This document shows, piece by piece, positions 1-8,982 of a stretch of DNA of 64,000 nt. A model generated the notes under the pieces. The model did no database searches and had not been told where the DNA came from. It was given only the letters and a program-made list of their open reading frames with translations. The stretch is from Hyphomicrobiales bacterium (GTDB taxonomy: Bacteria; Pseudomonadota; Alphaproteobacteria; Rhizobiales; Beijerinckiaceae), in contig CANGIS010000001.1 in the NCBI GenBank assembly GCA_947454055.1, forward strand, positions 62,001 to 126,000. The letters are read 5' to 3'. Every line of letters begins with the position of its first letter. Position 1 is the stretch's first letter. A program made the translations under genes and the position numbers.

Positions 1-1326
1 AAGGGGCTGACGGTGAAGCCTTGGGTCAAAACCTCGCTGGCCCCCGGCTCGCAGGTTGTGGCGGAATATCTCGCCAAAGCGGGTCTGCAAAAGGACCTCG
101 ACAAGCTTGGTTTTAATCTTGTCGGTTTCGGCTGCACCACTTGCATCGGCAATTCGGGCCCGCTGCCCGCGGAAATCTCGAAGACCATCAACGAGAACGG
201 ACTTGTGGCATCCGCCGTTATTTCGGGTAACCGCAATTTCGAGGGCCGCGTTTCTCCCGACGTACAGGCCAACTATCTCGCATCGCCTCCGCTGGTTGTT
301 GCTTACGCACTTGCCGGTTCGCTGCAGATCGATCTGACCAAGGAACCCCTCGGCACGGACAAGAAGGGAAAGCCCGTCTATCTCAAGGACATCTGGCCTT
401 CCAATAAGGAAATCGCCGATTTCATTGCCAAGAACGTCACCAAGTCGATCTTCAAATCGAAATATGCCGATGTGTTTGCAGGCGACACCAACTGGAAAAA
501 GGTCAAGACGCCCGCAAGCCAGACCTATGCGTGGGAAGATGCCTCGACCTATGTGCAAAACCCGCCCTATTTCGTGGGCATGAGCAAGACGCCTGCGCCG
601 ATCACCGACATTACGGGGGCCAAGATTCTTGGCCTGTTCGGCGACAAGATCACGACCGACCATATCTCGCCGGCGGGCTCGATCAAGGCAGCGTCTCCGG
701 CTGGCAAATATCTCTTGGCCAACAAGGTCGACCCGGCCGACTTCAACCAATACGGCACCCGCCGTGGCAACCACGAAGTGATGATGCGCGGCACGTTTGC
801 CAATATCCGCATCAAGAACTTCATGGTGAAGGAAGCCGACGGCTCGACACCGGAAGGCGGCCTGACCATCCACCAGCCTTCGGGCAAGCGGATGCCGATC
901 TATGACGCGGCGATGGAATACGCGAAGAAGAAGGTTCCGCTCGTTGTGTTCGCAGGCGTTGAATATGGCAATGGCTCCTCGCGCGATTGGGCAGCGAAGG
1001 GCACGAACCTGCTCGGCGTGCGCGCGGTTGTGGCGCAAAGCTTCGAGCGCATTCACCGCTCCAACCTTGTCGGCATGGGCGTTGTTCCGTTTGTATTCGA
1101 AGAAGGCACGAGCTGGAAAACGCTCGGGCTGACAGGCGATGAAACGGTCGCTATCCCGGGTCTCACCACCATCAAGCCACGCCAGAAGATGGAGCTCGAA
1201 ATCACCGACGCGAAGGGCAAAGTCACCAAGGTACCGGTAATCTGCCGCATCGATACGTTGGACGAGATCGAATACTTTAAGAATGGCGGCATTCTCCACT
1301 ATGTGCTGCGGCAATTGGCAGCGTAA
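1..1326 (+). CDS. acnA: Aconitate hydratase A, C-terminal part (5' truncated by window edge)
   Basis: TCA-cycle aconitase, interconverting citrate and isocitrate through a [4Fe-4S] cluster. The reading frame is open from base 1, so the 441 residues seen are roughly the C-terminal half of a protein of about 890. Two of the three cluster cysteines are visible in GFGCTTCIGNSGPL near the start of the fragment. The swivel domain follows, with GDKITTDHISPAGSI, YGTRRGNHEVMMRG and the substrate-binding VEYGNGSSRDWAAKG. The N-terminal domains and the first cluster cysteine lie outside the window. The gene is followed closely by a strong hairpin terminator, so it ends its own transcript and is not linked to the tol genes, which run the other way. 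Confidence 0.97.
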   Translation, partial: KGLTVKPWVKTSLAPGSQVVAEYLAKAGLQKDLDKLGFNLVGFGCTTCIGNSGPLPAEISKTINENGLVASAVISGNRNFEGRVSPDVQANYLASPPLVVAYALAGSLQIDLTKEPLGTDKKGKPVYLKDIWPSNKEIADFIAKNVTKSIFKSKYADVFAGDTNWKKVKTPASQTYAWEDASTYVQNPPYFVGMSKTPAPITDITGAKILGLFGDKITTDHISPAGSIKAASPAGKYLLANKVDPADFNQYGTRRGNHEVMMRGTFANIRIKNFMVKEADGSTPEGGLTIHQPSGKRMPIYDAAMEYAKKKVPLVVFAGVEYGNGSSRDWAAKGTNLLGVRAVVAQSFERIHRSNLVGMGVVPFVFEEGTSWKTLGLTGDETVAIPGLTTIKPRQKMELEITDAKGKVTKVPVICRIDTLDEIEYFKNGGILHYVLRQLAA

Positions 1327-1350
1327 AGCCGCCGAGCTTTGCTACCCAAT

Positions 1351-1385
1351 AAAAAACCCCGCCGGAGCGATCCGGCGGGGTTTTT
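1351..1385. terminator. Bidirectional Rho-independent terminator
   Basis: A perfect 10-bp stem (CCCCGCCGGA at 1357-1366, TCCGGCGGGG at 1371-1380) with a GCGA loop is flanked by six A on the left and five T on the right. It can therefore terminate both acnA on the plus strand and the ridA-like gene and tol operon on the minus strand. Confidence 0.95.
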
Positions 1386-1438
1386 GTTTTCAGCCAAACG
1401 ATTGAAAATCCGAAATATTGGTTCGTTGGCAGCGGATT

Positions 1439-1828
1439 TTATAAAGGCCTTACCCGCGCTGTAATCTCGATCTCGACCTTCATTTCAGGCTTCAACAATC
1501 CCGCCACTACATAAATCCCGGCCGCGGGACGGATACCGCCCAATACGTCGCCACACACGCCGAGCACTGGCTCGCAATCGCTACGATCGGTTACAAAATA
1601 TTGCGCACGCACAATATCCGCCATCGAGGAACCGGCCTCATCCAGCACCTTGGCAATCGTCTTGAAAATGTTGCGAGTCTGCTCGGCGGCATCCTCCGGC
1701 ATCGTCATCGTGGCGTAATCATAGCCCGTGGTGCCGGACACAAAGATCAGATCGCCATCCACAACCGCGCGGGAATAGCCAAAATTTTTCTCAAAGGCCG
1801 AACCGGTCGAAATCAAACGGCGGGTCAT
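1439..1828 (-). CDS. RidA/YjgF-family protein
   Basis: A 129-residue single-domain protein of the RidA (YjgF/YER057c/UK114) fold. Members with the catalytic arginine hydrolyse reactive enamine/imine intermediates from PLP enzymes. Family features include LIFVSGTTGYD near residue 30 and the C-terminal KPEMKVEIEITARV strand. Aligning RPAAGIYVVAGL with the usual P-A-R-x-x-V-x-V-A-x-L block, the arginine falls outside the catalytic position, which holds alanine, so this is probably a Rid subgroup that is not a classical deaminase. It starts 10 nt after the tolB stop on the same strand and so looks like the last gene of the tol transcript, where pal would normally be expected. Its role there is unknown. 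Confidence 0.85.
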   Translation of the reverse strand: MTRRLISTGSAFEKNFGYSRAVVDGDLIFVSGTTGYDYATMTMPEDAAEQTRNIFKTIAKVLDEAGSSMADIVRAQYFVTDRSDCEPVLGVCGDVLGGIRPAAGIYVVAGLLKPEMKVEIEITARVRPL

Positions 1829-1838
1829 CAGGCACTCC

Positions 1839-3152
1839 TCAGTTCAACAAAGGAGACCAAGCGGGATCGGAACCGAAAGAAGGCGTCGGCACCGGAATTT
1901 CGACGCGACCTGTCACGTCGACCATGAAGATCCGCGCGCCGGCGGCACCGCCCTGATCGCGGAAGAACATCAGATAGCGGCCATTGGGAGCCCAGGTCGG
2001 ACCCTCATTGTGAAAGCCTTCGGTGAGAATGCGCTCGCCCGAGCCGTCTGGCTTCATAATGCCGATCGCAAAGGTGCCGCCCTTCTGGCGGGTAAAGGCG
2101 ATATAATCCCCCTTGGGCGACCAGACAGGGGTGGAGTAACGCGCACCGTCACCAAAGGAGATGCGCTTGGCCGCCCCGCCCGATGCACCCATGACATAAA
2201 TCTGCTGCGTGCCGCCACGATCCGATTCAAACACAATTTGCGATCCATCCGGCGAATAGGAAGGCGAGGTATCAATCGCTGGCGTATCGGTAAGGCGCGT
2301 CGTGGTGCGCGAGCGCAAATCCATCGTGTAGATGTTGGAAGCGGCCCCCTGGGCCAAGCTCATAATGACCTTTTGGCCATCGGGCGAGAAGCGCGGTGAA
2401 AACGTCATGCCCGGAAAATTGCCGACCACTTCGCGCTGCATGGTATCGATATTGAGAATATAGACCTTCGGATCGCCTTCCCCGAAGGCCATATAGGCCA
2501 CTTCCTGCGAGGTGGGAGAAAAGCGCGGGGTTACGACCAATTCATCGCCCTTGGTGAGAAAGCGTGCATTGGCACCGTCCTGATCCATAATGGCAAGCCG
2601 CTTGACGCGCTTATCTTTCGGGCCCGTTTCATCGACAAACACGACATGCGTGTCGAAAAAGCCCTTCTCCCCCGTCAGGCGCGTATAGACGCCATCGGAT
2701 ATGATGTGCGAGACGCGCCGCCAAAGGGTTGGATCGGTCACATATTGCTGCCCGGCAATTTGCTGGCCCGACAGCACATCCCAAAGCCGGAACTCGGTTT
2801 TGATTTTGCCCGAACCATCCATGGTAACCCGGCCCGTCACCAGCGCTTGCGCATTGATCGCCTTCCAGGATGCAAAATTCGGCGTTGCATCGAAATTTGG
2901 TGTCTTGTCGATGAAGGCGGCTTTGTCGATCGGCTGGAATACGCCCGAGCGTTTGAGATTGTTGGTTATCACCGCGCTGATTTGGGCATTCATCGCCGCA
3001 TCCGCACCGACAAAATCGGTAATCGCAATCGGCATCGGCTGGAAATTGCCCTTGTCGATGGTGATGGCCAGTTCGGCATGGGCGGCGGTTACGGCAAAGC
3101 CCACCACGAGCGCCGTCAGAAGGCGGATCAGAGCAGAAATGGAATGACGCAT
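1839..3152 (-). CDS. tolB: Tol-Pal system periplasmic beta-propeller protein TolB
   Basis: Periplasmic component of the Tol-Pal envelope-constriction machine, which normally binds Pal. With the start at 3152 the product is 437 residues, the usual family length, beginning with a signal peptide ([12 protein letters not shown], hydrophobic core, AHA cleavage). An N-terminal alpha/beta domain is followed by WD40-like PD40 repeats: [35 protein letters not shown] and [11 protein letters not shown]. In-frame ATGs also exist at 3209, 3203 and 3170. The 3209 codon overlaps the tolA stop (ATGA) and 3203 has GAAGGA nine bases upstream, so translation may start there, giving up to 19 extra residues before the signal peptide. 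It is downstream of tolA in a ybgC-tolQRAB operon; no pal follows. Confidence 0.95.
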   Translation of the reverse strand: MRHSISALIRLLTALVVGFAVTAAHAELAITIDKGNFQPMPIAITDFVGADAAMNAQISAVITNNLKRSGVFQPIDKAAFIDKTPNFDATPNFASWKAINAQALVTGRVTMDGSGKIKTEFRLWDVLSGQQIAGQQYVTDPTLWRRVSHIISDGVYTRLTGEKGFFDTHVVFVDETGPKDKRVKRLAIMDQDGANARFLTKGDELVVTPRFSPTSQEVAYMAFGEGDPKVYILNIDTMQREVVGNFPGMTFSPRFSPDGQKVIMSLAQGAASNIYTMDLRSRTTTRLTDTPAIDTSPSYSPDGSQIVFESDRGGTQQIYVMGASGGAAKRISFGDGARYSTPVWSPKGDYIAFTRQKGGTFAIGIMKPDGSGERILTEGFHNEGPTWAPNGRYLMFFRDQGGAAGARIFMVDVTGRVEIPVPTPSFGSDPAWSPLLN

Positions 3153-3205
3153 AGGGAAGGGCCTCGACATGGAGAGAGCGAAAGGTAAATCATCGGATCG
3201 CATGG

Positions 3206-4219
3206 TCATGCATCCTTCAGGGTGAAGCTCAAGATCACACTCCGCCAATCCCCATAAAAGGGTTTGAACTGTTTGGGGAGCATGTCAAAGGGCGCCGCGC
3301 AGCCGCTAATGGCGCGAATGGCGCTCTCCTCGAGTGCGCGTCCCGACGTGTCCGAGGACGGGCTTTCGACCGTTGGCGGACCATCCAGCGAACCGTCATC
3401 CCGAAGCTTCAGGCGGATTTGCGGTGCCGGGCGGTTGGGGTCGGGAAACAGATTGGCGAGCTTCCAGCAATCGGTGACCTTCTTGTAGATATAGCCGTTG
3501 ATCTGGTCGATCTGGCTGAGGCTGAGTTTGGCTGCGGTCCCTGTCGCGGTGCCAGCTGCCGAGGATTTCGAGGTTTCGGTGGCCGTTGACGCCATTTTCT
3601 GCGGCGATTCTTTGGAAACCAATAATTTTTGCAGGGCTGCCGGATCAAAACTCGTCGTTGGCGTCTTGGCTGCCTCGACGGGCTTGGGCGGCGTTGCCTT
3701 CTTGTCCTGCTCGATCAATTTGGCGAGCGGATCTTCTTCCGCCTTTGGCGGCTGGGGCTTGGGTTCGGGCTTGGGCGGCGGGGCTTGCTTCAATCCCTCG
3801 GGCTTCGGATCAACCGGCGCGGGATCGGGCTTTGGCTCGGGCGCGGGTGGCGTCGGGGCGGGCGGTGGCGTGGGTGCTGGTTTCGGGTCGGGTTTAGGCT
3901 CCGGCGCCGGCTGAGGCTCTGGCGGCTTGGCGGGAGGTGTTGGCACGTCTTTCTTCGCGTCGCCCGAATCCTGCTTGATCAGCTCTTCCTCAGCGACCTT
4001 GTCGGCCTTGATCTTAGCATCGGGCTTGACCTCTTTGACGGTCTTATCGCCCTTGGTCATCTGGCTCAGCTCGGATGTCGAAACCATTTCAACCGCAATC
4101 GATTCCGGCTGCTCTTCAAATTTTGTGGTCGAGGAAAACGCCACCAGCGTGGCGAGCAAAAGCCCCGCGTGAATCGCGGCAGAAAGGGGAATACCAGGCT
4201 CGGACCAATTGATCTTCAC
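3206..4219 (-). CDS. tolA: Tol-Pal system inner-membrane protein TolA
   Basis: Links the TolQR motor to TolB/Pal across the periplasm. The 337 residues show the family's three-part layout: one N-terminal membrane anchor (about residues 11-30, [15 protein letters not shown]), a long low-complexity Pro/Lys/Glu/Ala segment (about 60-200, many [14 protein letters not shown] repeats), and a C-terminal globular domain with the two conserved-type cysteines in [10 protein letters not shown] and AISGCAAPF. The start codon is GTG at 4219 with AGGGG nine bases upstream. The coding sequence follows tolR by 13 nt. The Pro-rich repeats explain the strongly skewed composition at 3700-3960, which should not be taken for foreign DNA. 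Confidence 0.93.
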   Translation of the reverse strand: MKINWSEPGIPLSAAIHAGLLLATLVAFSSTTKFEEQPESIAVEMVSTSELSQMTKGDKTVKEVKPDAKIKADKVAEEELIKQDSGDAKKDVPTPPAKPPEPQPAPEPKPDPKPAPTPPPAPTPPAPEPKPDPAPVDPKPEGLKQAPPPKPEPKPQPPKAEEDPLAKLIEQDKKATPPKPVEAAKTPTTSFDPAALQKLLVSKESPQKMASTATETSKSSAAGTATGTAAKLSLSQIDQINGYIYKKVTDCWKLANLFPDPNRPAPQIRLKLRDDGSLDGPPTVESPSSDTSGRALEESAIRAISGCAAPFDMLPKQFKPFYGDWRSVILSFTLKDA

Positions 4220-4232
4220 CGCCGATCGCCCC

Positions 4233-4688
4233 TTATTTCTGCGCCATCGGCTCGTTGACGAGGGCTACTTTTTTGTAACCCGCAGCCGTGAGCGTGGCCA
4301 TCAACTCGGCGACCTTGCCATAGGCGATGGCCTTGTCACCCCGAACAAAGATGCGTTCATCCGGACCGGTTTTGGCAATGGCCTGCAATTTCGGCAGCAA
4401 ATCCGCGAGCGTGATCTCGGTATCCATCAGATACAATTTACCATCGCCCTTGAGCGAAACAATCAAAGGCGGTTTGTCGGCATTCAGCGCGGCCGCTGAG
4501 GTCTGCGGCAGATCGAGCGCGACGCCCGTCGTCAATAGCGGTGCTGCGACCATGAAGATAATCAGAAGCACCAGCATGACGTCGATGAACGGCGTCATAT
4601 TGATCTCGGACATCGGACGATGCTTGCGCCCGCCGCGTCTTCCGCGCCTGCCGCCTCCGCCGCTCGGAGCTGCTGATGCCATGGCCAT
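4233..4688 (-). CDS. tolR: Tol-Pal system / ExbD-family protein TolR
   Basis: Stator subunit that, with TolQ, uses the proton gradient to energise TolA. The 151-residue product has a basic Gly/Arg-rich cytoplasmic N-terminus, a single membrane helix carrying the proton-relay aspartate (INMTPFIDVMLVLLIIFMV) and a periplasmic domain ending in AELMATLTAAGYKKVALV. I place the start at the ATG at 4688 because GGGAG lies nine bases upstream and the gene then begins 14 nt after the tolQ stop; an open frame extends further upstream but would overlap tolQ. The region encoding residues 6-20 is very GC-rich (GGGGRRGRRGGR). Confidence 0.95.
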   Translation of the reverse strand: MAMASAAPSGGGGRRGRRGGRKHRPMSEINMTPFIDVMLVLLIIFMVAAPLLTTGVALDLPQTSAAALNADKPPLIVSLKGDGKLYLMDTEITLADLLPKLQAIAKTGPDERIFVRGDKAIAYGKVAELMATLTAAGYKKVALVNEPMAQK

Positions 4689-4702
4689 AGCGTGCTGCTC
4701 CC

Positions 4703-5407
4703 TTAGTTCTGGATACGTTCGTCGATATGACGCGACAGAATGGCCGAGAACTCGTCGGCGAACCCTTCCAGGCGTGCCTGCTGCTTGGCGGCGCGCGCCT
4801 GCAGCCAATTATAGGCGATAACGGCCGGAATAGCCGCGAAGAGGCCGATGGCCGTCGCAAACAAAGCTTCGGCAATGCCGGGTGCCACAACCGCAAGGGA
4901 CGTGTTCTTGGATGCGGCAATCGAGCGGAAGGCCGTCATAATGCCCCAAACGGTACCAAAGAGGCCGACAAACGGGGCGGAAGCACCGATCGTTGCCAAT
5001 ACCAGCAATTTCGATTCAAGGCGGCCGACTTCGCGCTGGATGGTAACGTCGAGCACCTTATCGATGCGCTGGGCGAGATTGACAAAGGAACTGCCGCTGG
5101 CTTGCAACGAGCGCTTCCATTCCCCCATCGCCGCCATAAACACGGCGGCCATATCGTTCGTTTCGCGGTCTTTCAGATTTGCATAAAGCTCATCCAGGGA
5201 CTGTCCGGACCAAAACACATCCTCAAACCGGTCCATCGCGTTTTGCGTGCGGGAGTAGAGGAAGGATTTATCGATGATAATGCCCCAGCACCAAACCGAG
5301 GCGCTCAGCAGACCCAGCATCACGAGTTTAACAGCAAAGGCCGCCTGCCAGAACATCGTCCAGAGCGTGACGTCGCTCGATGCGGCGACGATATCGGTTG
5401 CATCCAT
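4703..5407 (-). CDS. tolQ: Tol-Pal system / ExbB-MotA-family protein TolQ
   Basis: Three-helix inner-membrane motor subunit, 234 residues. The first helix is near residues 18-43 (FAVKLVMLGLLSASVWCWG). The conserved core ASAPFVGLFGTVWGIMTAF spans the second helix, and the third is GIAEALFATAIGLFAAIPAVIAYN. It heads the tolQRAB genes. Upstream lies ybgC with a 209-bp gap that holds two near-consensus CtrA-type sequences, so tolQ may have its own promoter. Confidence 0.96.
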   Translation of the reverse strand: MDATDIVAASSDVTLWTMFWQAAFAVKLVMLGLLSASVWCWGIIIDKSFLYSRTQNAMDRFEDVFWSGQSLDELYANLKDRETNDMAAVFMAAMGEWKRSLQASGSSFVNLAQRIDKVLDVTIQREVGRLESKLLVLATIGASAPFVGLFGTVWGIMTAFRSIAASKNTSLAVVAPGIAEALFATAIGLFAAIPAVIAYNWLQARAAKQQARLEGFADEFSAILSRHIDERIQN

Positions 5408-5554
5408 GGTTTTCCAGTTCCCTCACTACGGCGTCACGAAACGATCACTCAAAGGCTAGGCCTGATCGGCTCCACCTCTCCGTCGCGCGCAATTCAGGCG
5501 AAACGAGGGCCAAACCGAATCGGGCCGGATTAATCCGAGCCTTGGTCGTCTCTG

Positions 5555-5586
5555 TTAAGACATCATCAACGTTAATAACGGGTTAC
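5555..5586. promoter_or_regulatory. Two tandem near-consensus CtrA-type sites upstream of tolQ
   Basis: The ybgC-tolQ gap contains TTAA-gacatca-TCAA (5555-5569) and TTAA-taacggg-TTAC (5572-5586), each one mismatch from TTAA-N7-TTAA and 17 bp apart. With such a short motif this is suggestive only. The rest of the 209-bp gap shows no gene. Confidence 0.3.
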
Positions 5587-5616
5587 GAAGGGTCGAATTT
5601 GGACGAAGGCGTTGGC

Positions 5617-6024
5617 TTATTCGCCAACCAATTTTTCGCGCAACGCCGGCGTAAGCCGCGCGGGCTTGCCATTTTGGACAAGGGCAACCAGCACATCCGC
5701 GGTCAATAGGACGGTTCCATCCAACACAATGCGCTGGCTCAAGGCGAGGGAAGCCCCCCTGATTTCCGACACGCGGGTTTCAACATGCACAAAATCGTCC
5801 ATTTTGGCTGGTTTTAGCCAGTCAATCACCATGCGGCGGACGGCAAATGCCAAGGCTTGCTCGTCCCCGTGCAGGGCGGCTTGATGAACGCCAAGATCAC
5901 GCAACATTTCGGTGCGTCCCCGCTCCAGAAAGCGCAAATAGGAGGCGTGATAGACGACACCGGAAAAATCCGTGTCCTCGTAATAAATCCGGATGGGGAG
6001 CAAATGGGCGCGACGGGCCGTCAT
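5617..6024 (-). CDS. ybgC: Tol-Pal-associated acyl-CoA thioesterase YbgC
   Basis: Hot-dog-fold thioesterase of about 135 residues, encoded next to tolQ in most proteobacteria and thought to act on acyl-CoA or acyl-ACP at the inner membrane. The family signature RIYYEDTDFSGVVYHASYLRFLERGRTE contains the catalytic aspartate (YEDTD). The ATG at 6024 is chosen because GAGG precedes it by seven bases; a TTG two codons upstream is less likely. The gene is separated from ruvB, its usual upstream neighbour in alphaproteobacteria, by a plus-strand uspA gene. Confidence 0.93.
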   Translation of the reverse strand: MTARRAHLLPIRIYYEDTDFSGVVYHASYLRFLERGRTEMLRDLGVHQAALHGDEQALAFAVRRMVIDWLKPAKMDDFVHVETRVSEIRGASLALSQRIVLDGTVLLTADVLVALVQNGKPARLTPALREKLVGE

Positions 6025-6086
6025 CTTCAAACCTCGAGCAGGATGGCGTAGGTCACGCCTGTGGTCTTTCTTTCAAGCACAGCCGT

Positions 6087-6100
6087 TTGACCTGCGTCAA
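6087..6100. promoter_or_regulatory. FixK/FNR-type anaerobox upstream of uspA
   Basis: TTGACCTGCGTCAA is a perfect palindrome of the TTGA-N6-TCAA class recognised by FNR, FixK and FnrL regulators. It ends 74 bp before the uspA start codon. If it works at -41.5 the transcript would begin near 6135, leaving a leader of about 40 nt. It lies in the divergent gap between ybgC and uspA and could in principle affect both. Confidence 0.65.
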
Positions 6101-6174
6101 AGCAATAACCAAATGGCAGGAACATTGCTAAAGACAAGACGCGGGGCGAAAAGCCCTTTAGGAAAATCCAAGCG

Positions 6175-6612
6175 ATGTACAAGCATATTCTCATTCCAAC
6201 CGATGGATCGGAAACCGCCCAGCTTGCGGTCGATCAGGGTATAGATTTCGCCAAGGAGGTCGGGGCCCGCATCACCGCTTTATCGGTTTACCCGCCCTAT
6301 GATTACCTCGCTCTGACCGATGAGCTGGTGCCCGAGAGTGAAATTGAAAACGCGGAAAAAGCCAAGGAATATGCGCTCAAACTCCTGGCATCGGTGGCAG
6401 CCTTGGCATCCGCCAAAGGTGTCATCTGCCAGACCGTTGTCGCAGAAAGCGAACACCCGTCCGACGAGATCATCAAGGCGGCCAACGAGCATGATTGCGA
6501 TCTGATTGCGATGTCCTCGCATGGGCGTCGGGGGCTATCCGGCTTGTTCATCGGCTCCGAGACGCAGAAAGTCATGACGCACACGACCATTCCGATGCTC
6601 GTGTTCCGCTAA
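6175..6612 (+). CDS. Universal stress protein, UspA family
   Basis: Single-domain cytoplasmic Usp of 145 residues. It starts with the family pattern HILIPTDGSETAQLAV and ends with the nucleotide-binding motif SHGRRGLSGLFIGSETQKVM, the G-x9-G-S part of the ATP-binding signature, followed by IPMLVFR. It probably binds ATP and acts in stress or low-oxygen survival. The upstream palindromic FixK/FNR-type box supports oxygen-responsive control. It stands alone on the plus strand between ybgC and ruvB and converges with ruvB, with only two bases between stop codons and no recognisable terminator. Confidence 0.92.
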   Translation: MYKHILIPTDGSETAQLAVDQGIDFAKEVGARITALSVYPPYDYLALTDELVPESEIENAEKAKEYALKLLASVAALASAKGVICQTVVAESEHPSDEIIKAANEHDCDLIAMSSHGRRGLSGLFIGSETQKVMTHTTIPMLVFR

Positions 6613-6614
6613 CA

Positions 6615-7652
6615 TTATTCCCCGTCGAGTTCGAACAGACCAAATTGCGGCATTTCGCGTTTGGGCTCCGTCAGACCCAGATGCCGGAAAGCCGCCGCCG
6701 TCAGCACTCTCCCGCGCGGCGTGCGCTGCAAAAAGCCCTGCTGAATCAGATAGGGCTCGATAATATCCTCAATCGCGTCACGCGGTTCCGACAAGGCCGC
6801 GGCAATCGTCTCGATACCGACCGGACCACCGCCAAAATTAATGGCGACCTGATTGAGATAGCGCTGATCCATGATGTCGAGCCCGATGCCGTCGACATCA
6901 AGCATGCCGAGCGCTTTATCGGCGATTTCCCGCGTGACGGTGGCGTTACCATCCACCACCGCAAAATCGCGCACGCGGCGTAACAGGCGACCGGCGATGC
7001 GCGGCGTTCCACGCGCGCGTTTGGCGATCTCGTTGGCGCCTTCATCGGTCATCGGCACGCCCAAGACCCGCGCGCCACGGCGCACGATGAGATCCAATTC
7101 TTCGACCGTATAAAAATTCAATCGGACCGGAATGCCGAAACGGTCTCTCAGCGGAGTGGTGAGCAAGCCCGCCCGCGTCGTGGCGCCGATCAGGGTGAAT
7201 TTGGCGAGATCAATCTTGACGGAGCGCGCCGCAGGCCCCTCGCCAATGATCAGATCAAGCTGGAAATCCTCCATGGCCGGATAGAGAATTTCCTCGACCG
7301 CCGGATTCAGCCGATGAATTTCATCGATAAAAAGCACATCGCGTTCTTCGAGATTGGTGAGTTGGGCGGCAAGATCACCGGCTTTGGCGATCACTGGACC
7401 GGAGGTGGAGCGGAAATTGACGCCCAATTCGCGCGCCACAATCTGCGCCAGCGTGGTTTTGCCCAAGCCCGGAGGTCCTACAAACAACACATGGTCCAGC
7501 GCATCTTTGCGCGCTTTGGCCGCTTCAATGAACACTTTGAGATTGGCACGCGCGGCGGCTTGGCCGGTAAAATCGGCCAGCACCTGCGGGCGCAGCGAAG
7601 TGTCGAGATCATCCTCGCGCTTTTCGGCGTTGAGCAAACCGGGGCGGGTCAC
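6615..7652 (-). CDS. ruvB: Holliday junction branch-migration helicase RuvB
   Basis: AAA+ motor of the RuvAB resolvasome, which drives branch migration of recombination intermediates. The 345 residues contain Walker A GPPGLGKT (59-66), Walker B LFIDEIH (D110-E111), sensor-1 GATTRAG and the C-terminal winged-helix domain ([17 protein letters not shown]). It starts with GTG at 7652, which overlaps the ruvA stop (GTGA), implying coupled translation. Confidence 0.98.
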   Translation of the reverse strand: MTRPGLLNAEKREDDLDTSLRPQVLADFTGQAAARANLKVFIEAAKARKDALDHVLFVGPPGLGKTTLAQIVARELGVNFRSTSGPVIAKAGDLAAQLTNLEERDVLFIDEIHRLNPAVEEILYPAMEDFQLDLIIGEGPAARSVKIDLAKFTLIGATTRAGLLTTPLRDRFGIPVRLNFYTVEELDLIVRRGARVLGVPMTDEGANEIAKRARGTPRIAGRLLRRVRDFAVVDGNATVTREIADKALGMLDVDGIGLDIMDQRYLNQVAINFGGGPVGIETIAAALSEPRDAIEDIIEPYLIQQGFLQRTPRGRVLTAAAFRHLGLTEPKREMPQFGLFELDGE

Positions 7653-8263
7653 TTTGCCAACTCCTTCAGCCCGAAGCGGATCAGCGCCGAGGTTTCGGCC
7701 TCATCGCCCAAGGCTTTGACCGCTGCCGCAATTGCCGTCATCGCATGGGCCTGCGGATAGCCGAGATTGGAAAGCGCCGAGATGGCATCCGCCACCGGCT
7801 TAGGTGCCGCGCGATCGGACACGGAGGTGGAGAAAGCCGAAAGACCGAGATCAATCCCCGTCAGAGCAGGCGATTTATCCTTCAACTCAGAGACGATGCG
7901 CTGGGCGAGTTTGGGGCCAACGCCCGGCGCGCGCGCAACCATGGCCTTGTCGCCGGTGCCGATGGCGGTCGCAATCTCGCCGCCCGTCATGATGGATAAA
8001 ATGGCCAGCGCCACTTTGGCGCCTACGCCCTGCACGCTTTGTAAAAGCCTGAACCATTCGCGCTCCTGCTCGGCCACAAAGCCGAACAGGCGGATCGCAT
8101 CCTCACGCACTTGGGTTTCGATGAAAAGGACCACCGCCTCGCCATTGTTCAGGCCCTGCAAGGTGCGGCTAGAGGCCTGCACGACATAGCCCACGCCATG
8201 CACATCCACGATGGCGTGATCTTCACCGATGCCGTCAACGGTTCCCTTGAGTTTGCCGATCAT
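7649..8263 (-). CDS. ruvA: Holliday junction branch-migration protein RuvA
   Basis: DNA-binding tetramer that clamps Holliday junctions and loads RuvB. The 204 residues have the OB-fold N-terminus ([28 protein letters not shown]), helix-hairpin-helix motifs ([36 protein letters not shown]) and the C-terminal RuvB-binding domain ([18 protein letters not shown]). Its ATG overlaps the stop of the preceding PaiB-like gene by ATGA, and its own stop overlaps ruvB. Confidence 0.97.
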   Translation of the reverse strand: MIGKLKGTVDGIGEDHAIVDVHGVGYVVQASSRTLQGLNNGEAVVLFIETQVREDAIRLFGFVAEQEREWFRLLQSVQGVGAKVALAILSIMTGGEIATAIGTGDKAMVARAPGVGPKLAQRIVSELKDKSPALTGIDLGLSAFSTSVSDRAAPKPVADAISALSNLGYPQAHAMTAIAAAVKALGDEAETSALIRFGLKELAK

Positions 8264-8919
8264 AGGGAACTGTCCTTTTTTGAACGAATGAGCTTATCGG
8301 CAACGAGACCCGCCATCGCGTGGGCCTCGTCATCGGGCAACGCTTCAAGCCCCGCGGCGACGCCCGCGCGATCTGCCTCGGTCCGGTTCTGACTAACTTT
8401 CCATTTGCCAGTAATGGAGGCGATATCGATCTCGATACCGACAATGCCGCGCACTTGCGCGTCGATAAAGGAGGCGGGCGCGTCATCCACCGCCCATGGT
8501 TTCGGATAGCCGCCTTCCATCATCTCGGTGAGATCGCGGATCTGTCGGCCGAGCCATTCGGCGTTGTCCATGACGCGAGGAACGCCACGAACCTGCACCA
8601 TGGTGTAATTCCAGGTGGGCACGACCTTGCCGGTTTCGCGCTTCGTCTCGTACCAGCCGGGCGTGATGTAATGCTGCGCGCCCTGGAAAACGACCAAAAC
8701 CTCGCTCAACCCTTCAAGCTCTTTCCATTGCGGATTGGCGCGCGCGACATGGCAGCGCAGCACACCGTTTTCACCCGCCTCGGAATCCATCAGAAACGGA
8801 ATGGCATTGGCTAGAAGGCCACTCGCACCATGCGTGACCAATAACCCCAGCGGAAACGCGCGGATCAAAGCGTGCTGCTGGGCTGGCGCGTCTTCATGAA
8901 AATGCGGCGGCTGATACAT
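8260..8919 (-). CDS. FMN-binding negative transcriptional regulator-like protein (PaiB family)
   Basis: A 219-residue protein of the PaiB/FMN_bind_2 family, a flavin-reductase-like split-barrel fold. Recognisable features are the opening [11 protein letters not shown], the barrel strand [33 protein letters not shown], and [18 protein letters not shown] followed by VPTWNY. PaiB of Bacillus was described as a repressor of sporulation and protease genes, but no DNA-binding motif is evident here and the function is unknown. It sits between ruvC (63-nt gap) and ruvA (ATGA overlap), so it is probably co-transcribed and co-translated with the resolvasome genes. That position is unusual. Confidence 0.88.
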   Translation of the reverse strand: MYQPPHFHEDAPAQQHALIRAFPLGLLVTHGASGLLANAIPFLMDSEAGENGVLRCHVARANPQWKELEGLSEVLVVFQGAQHYITPGWYETKRETGKVVPTWNYTMVQVRGVPRVMDNAEWLGRQIRDLTEMMEGGYPKPWAVDDAPASFIDAQVRGIVGIEIDIASITGKWKVSQNRTEADRAGVAAGLEALPDDEAHAMAGLVADKLIRSKKDSSL

Positions 8920-8982
8920 TAAAGACCCTTGAGCGAGGAGAACGAAACCAGAATATAGAAGGATTCGGCCCGAGTAAAAGGC

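Noticed and set aside
3700-3960. Strongly repetitive GC-rich tract that could look like a repeat element
   Set aside because: It encodes the PKPEP/PAPEP repeats of TolA domain II, an expected feature of this protein.
3629-4258. Long plus-strand open frames opposite tolA, rich in Gly/Leu/Arg
   Set aside because: They mirror the Pro/Lys-rich repeat segment of TolA; no ribosome site, no family resemblance, and tolA is certain.
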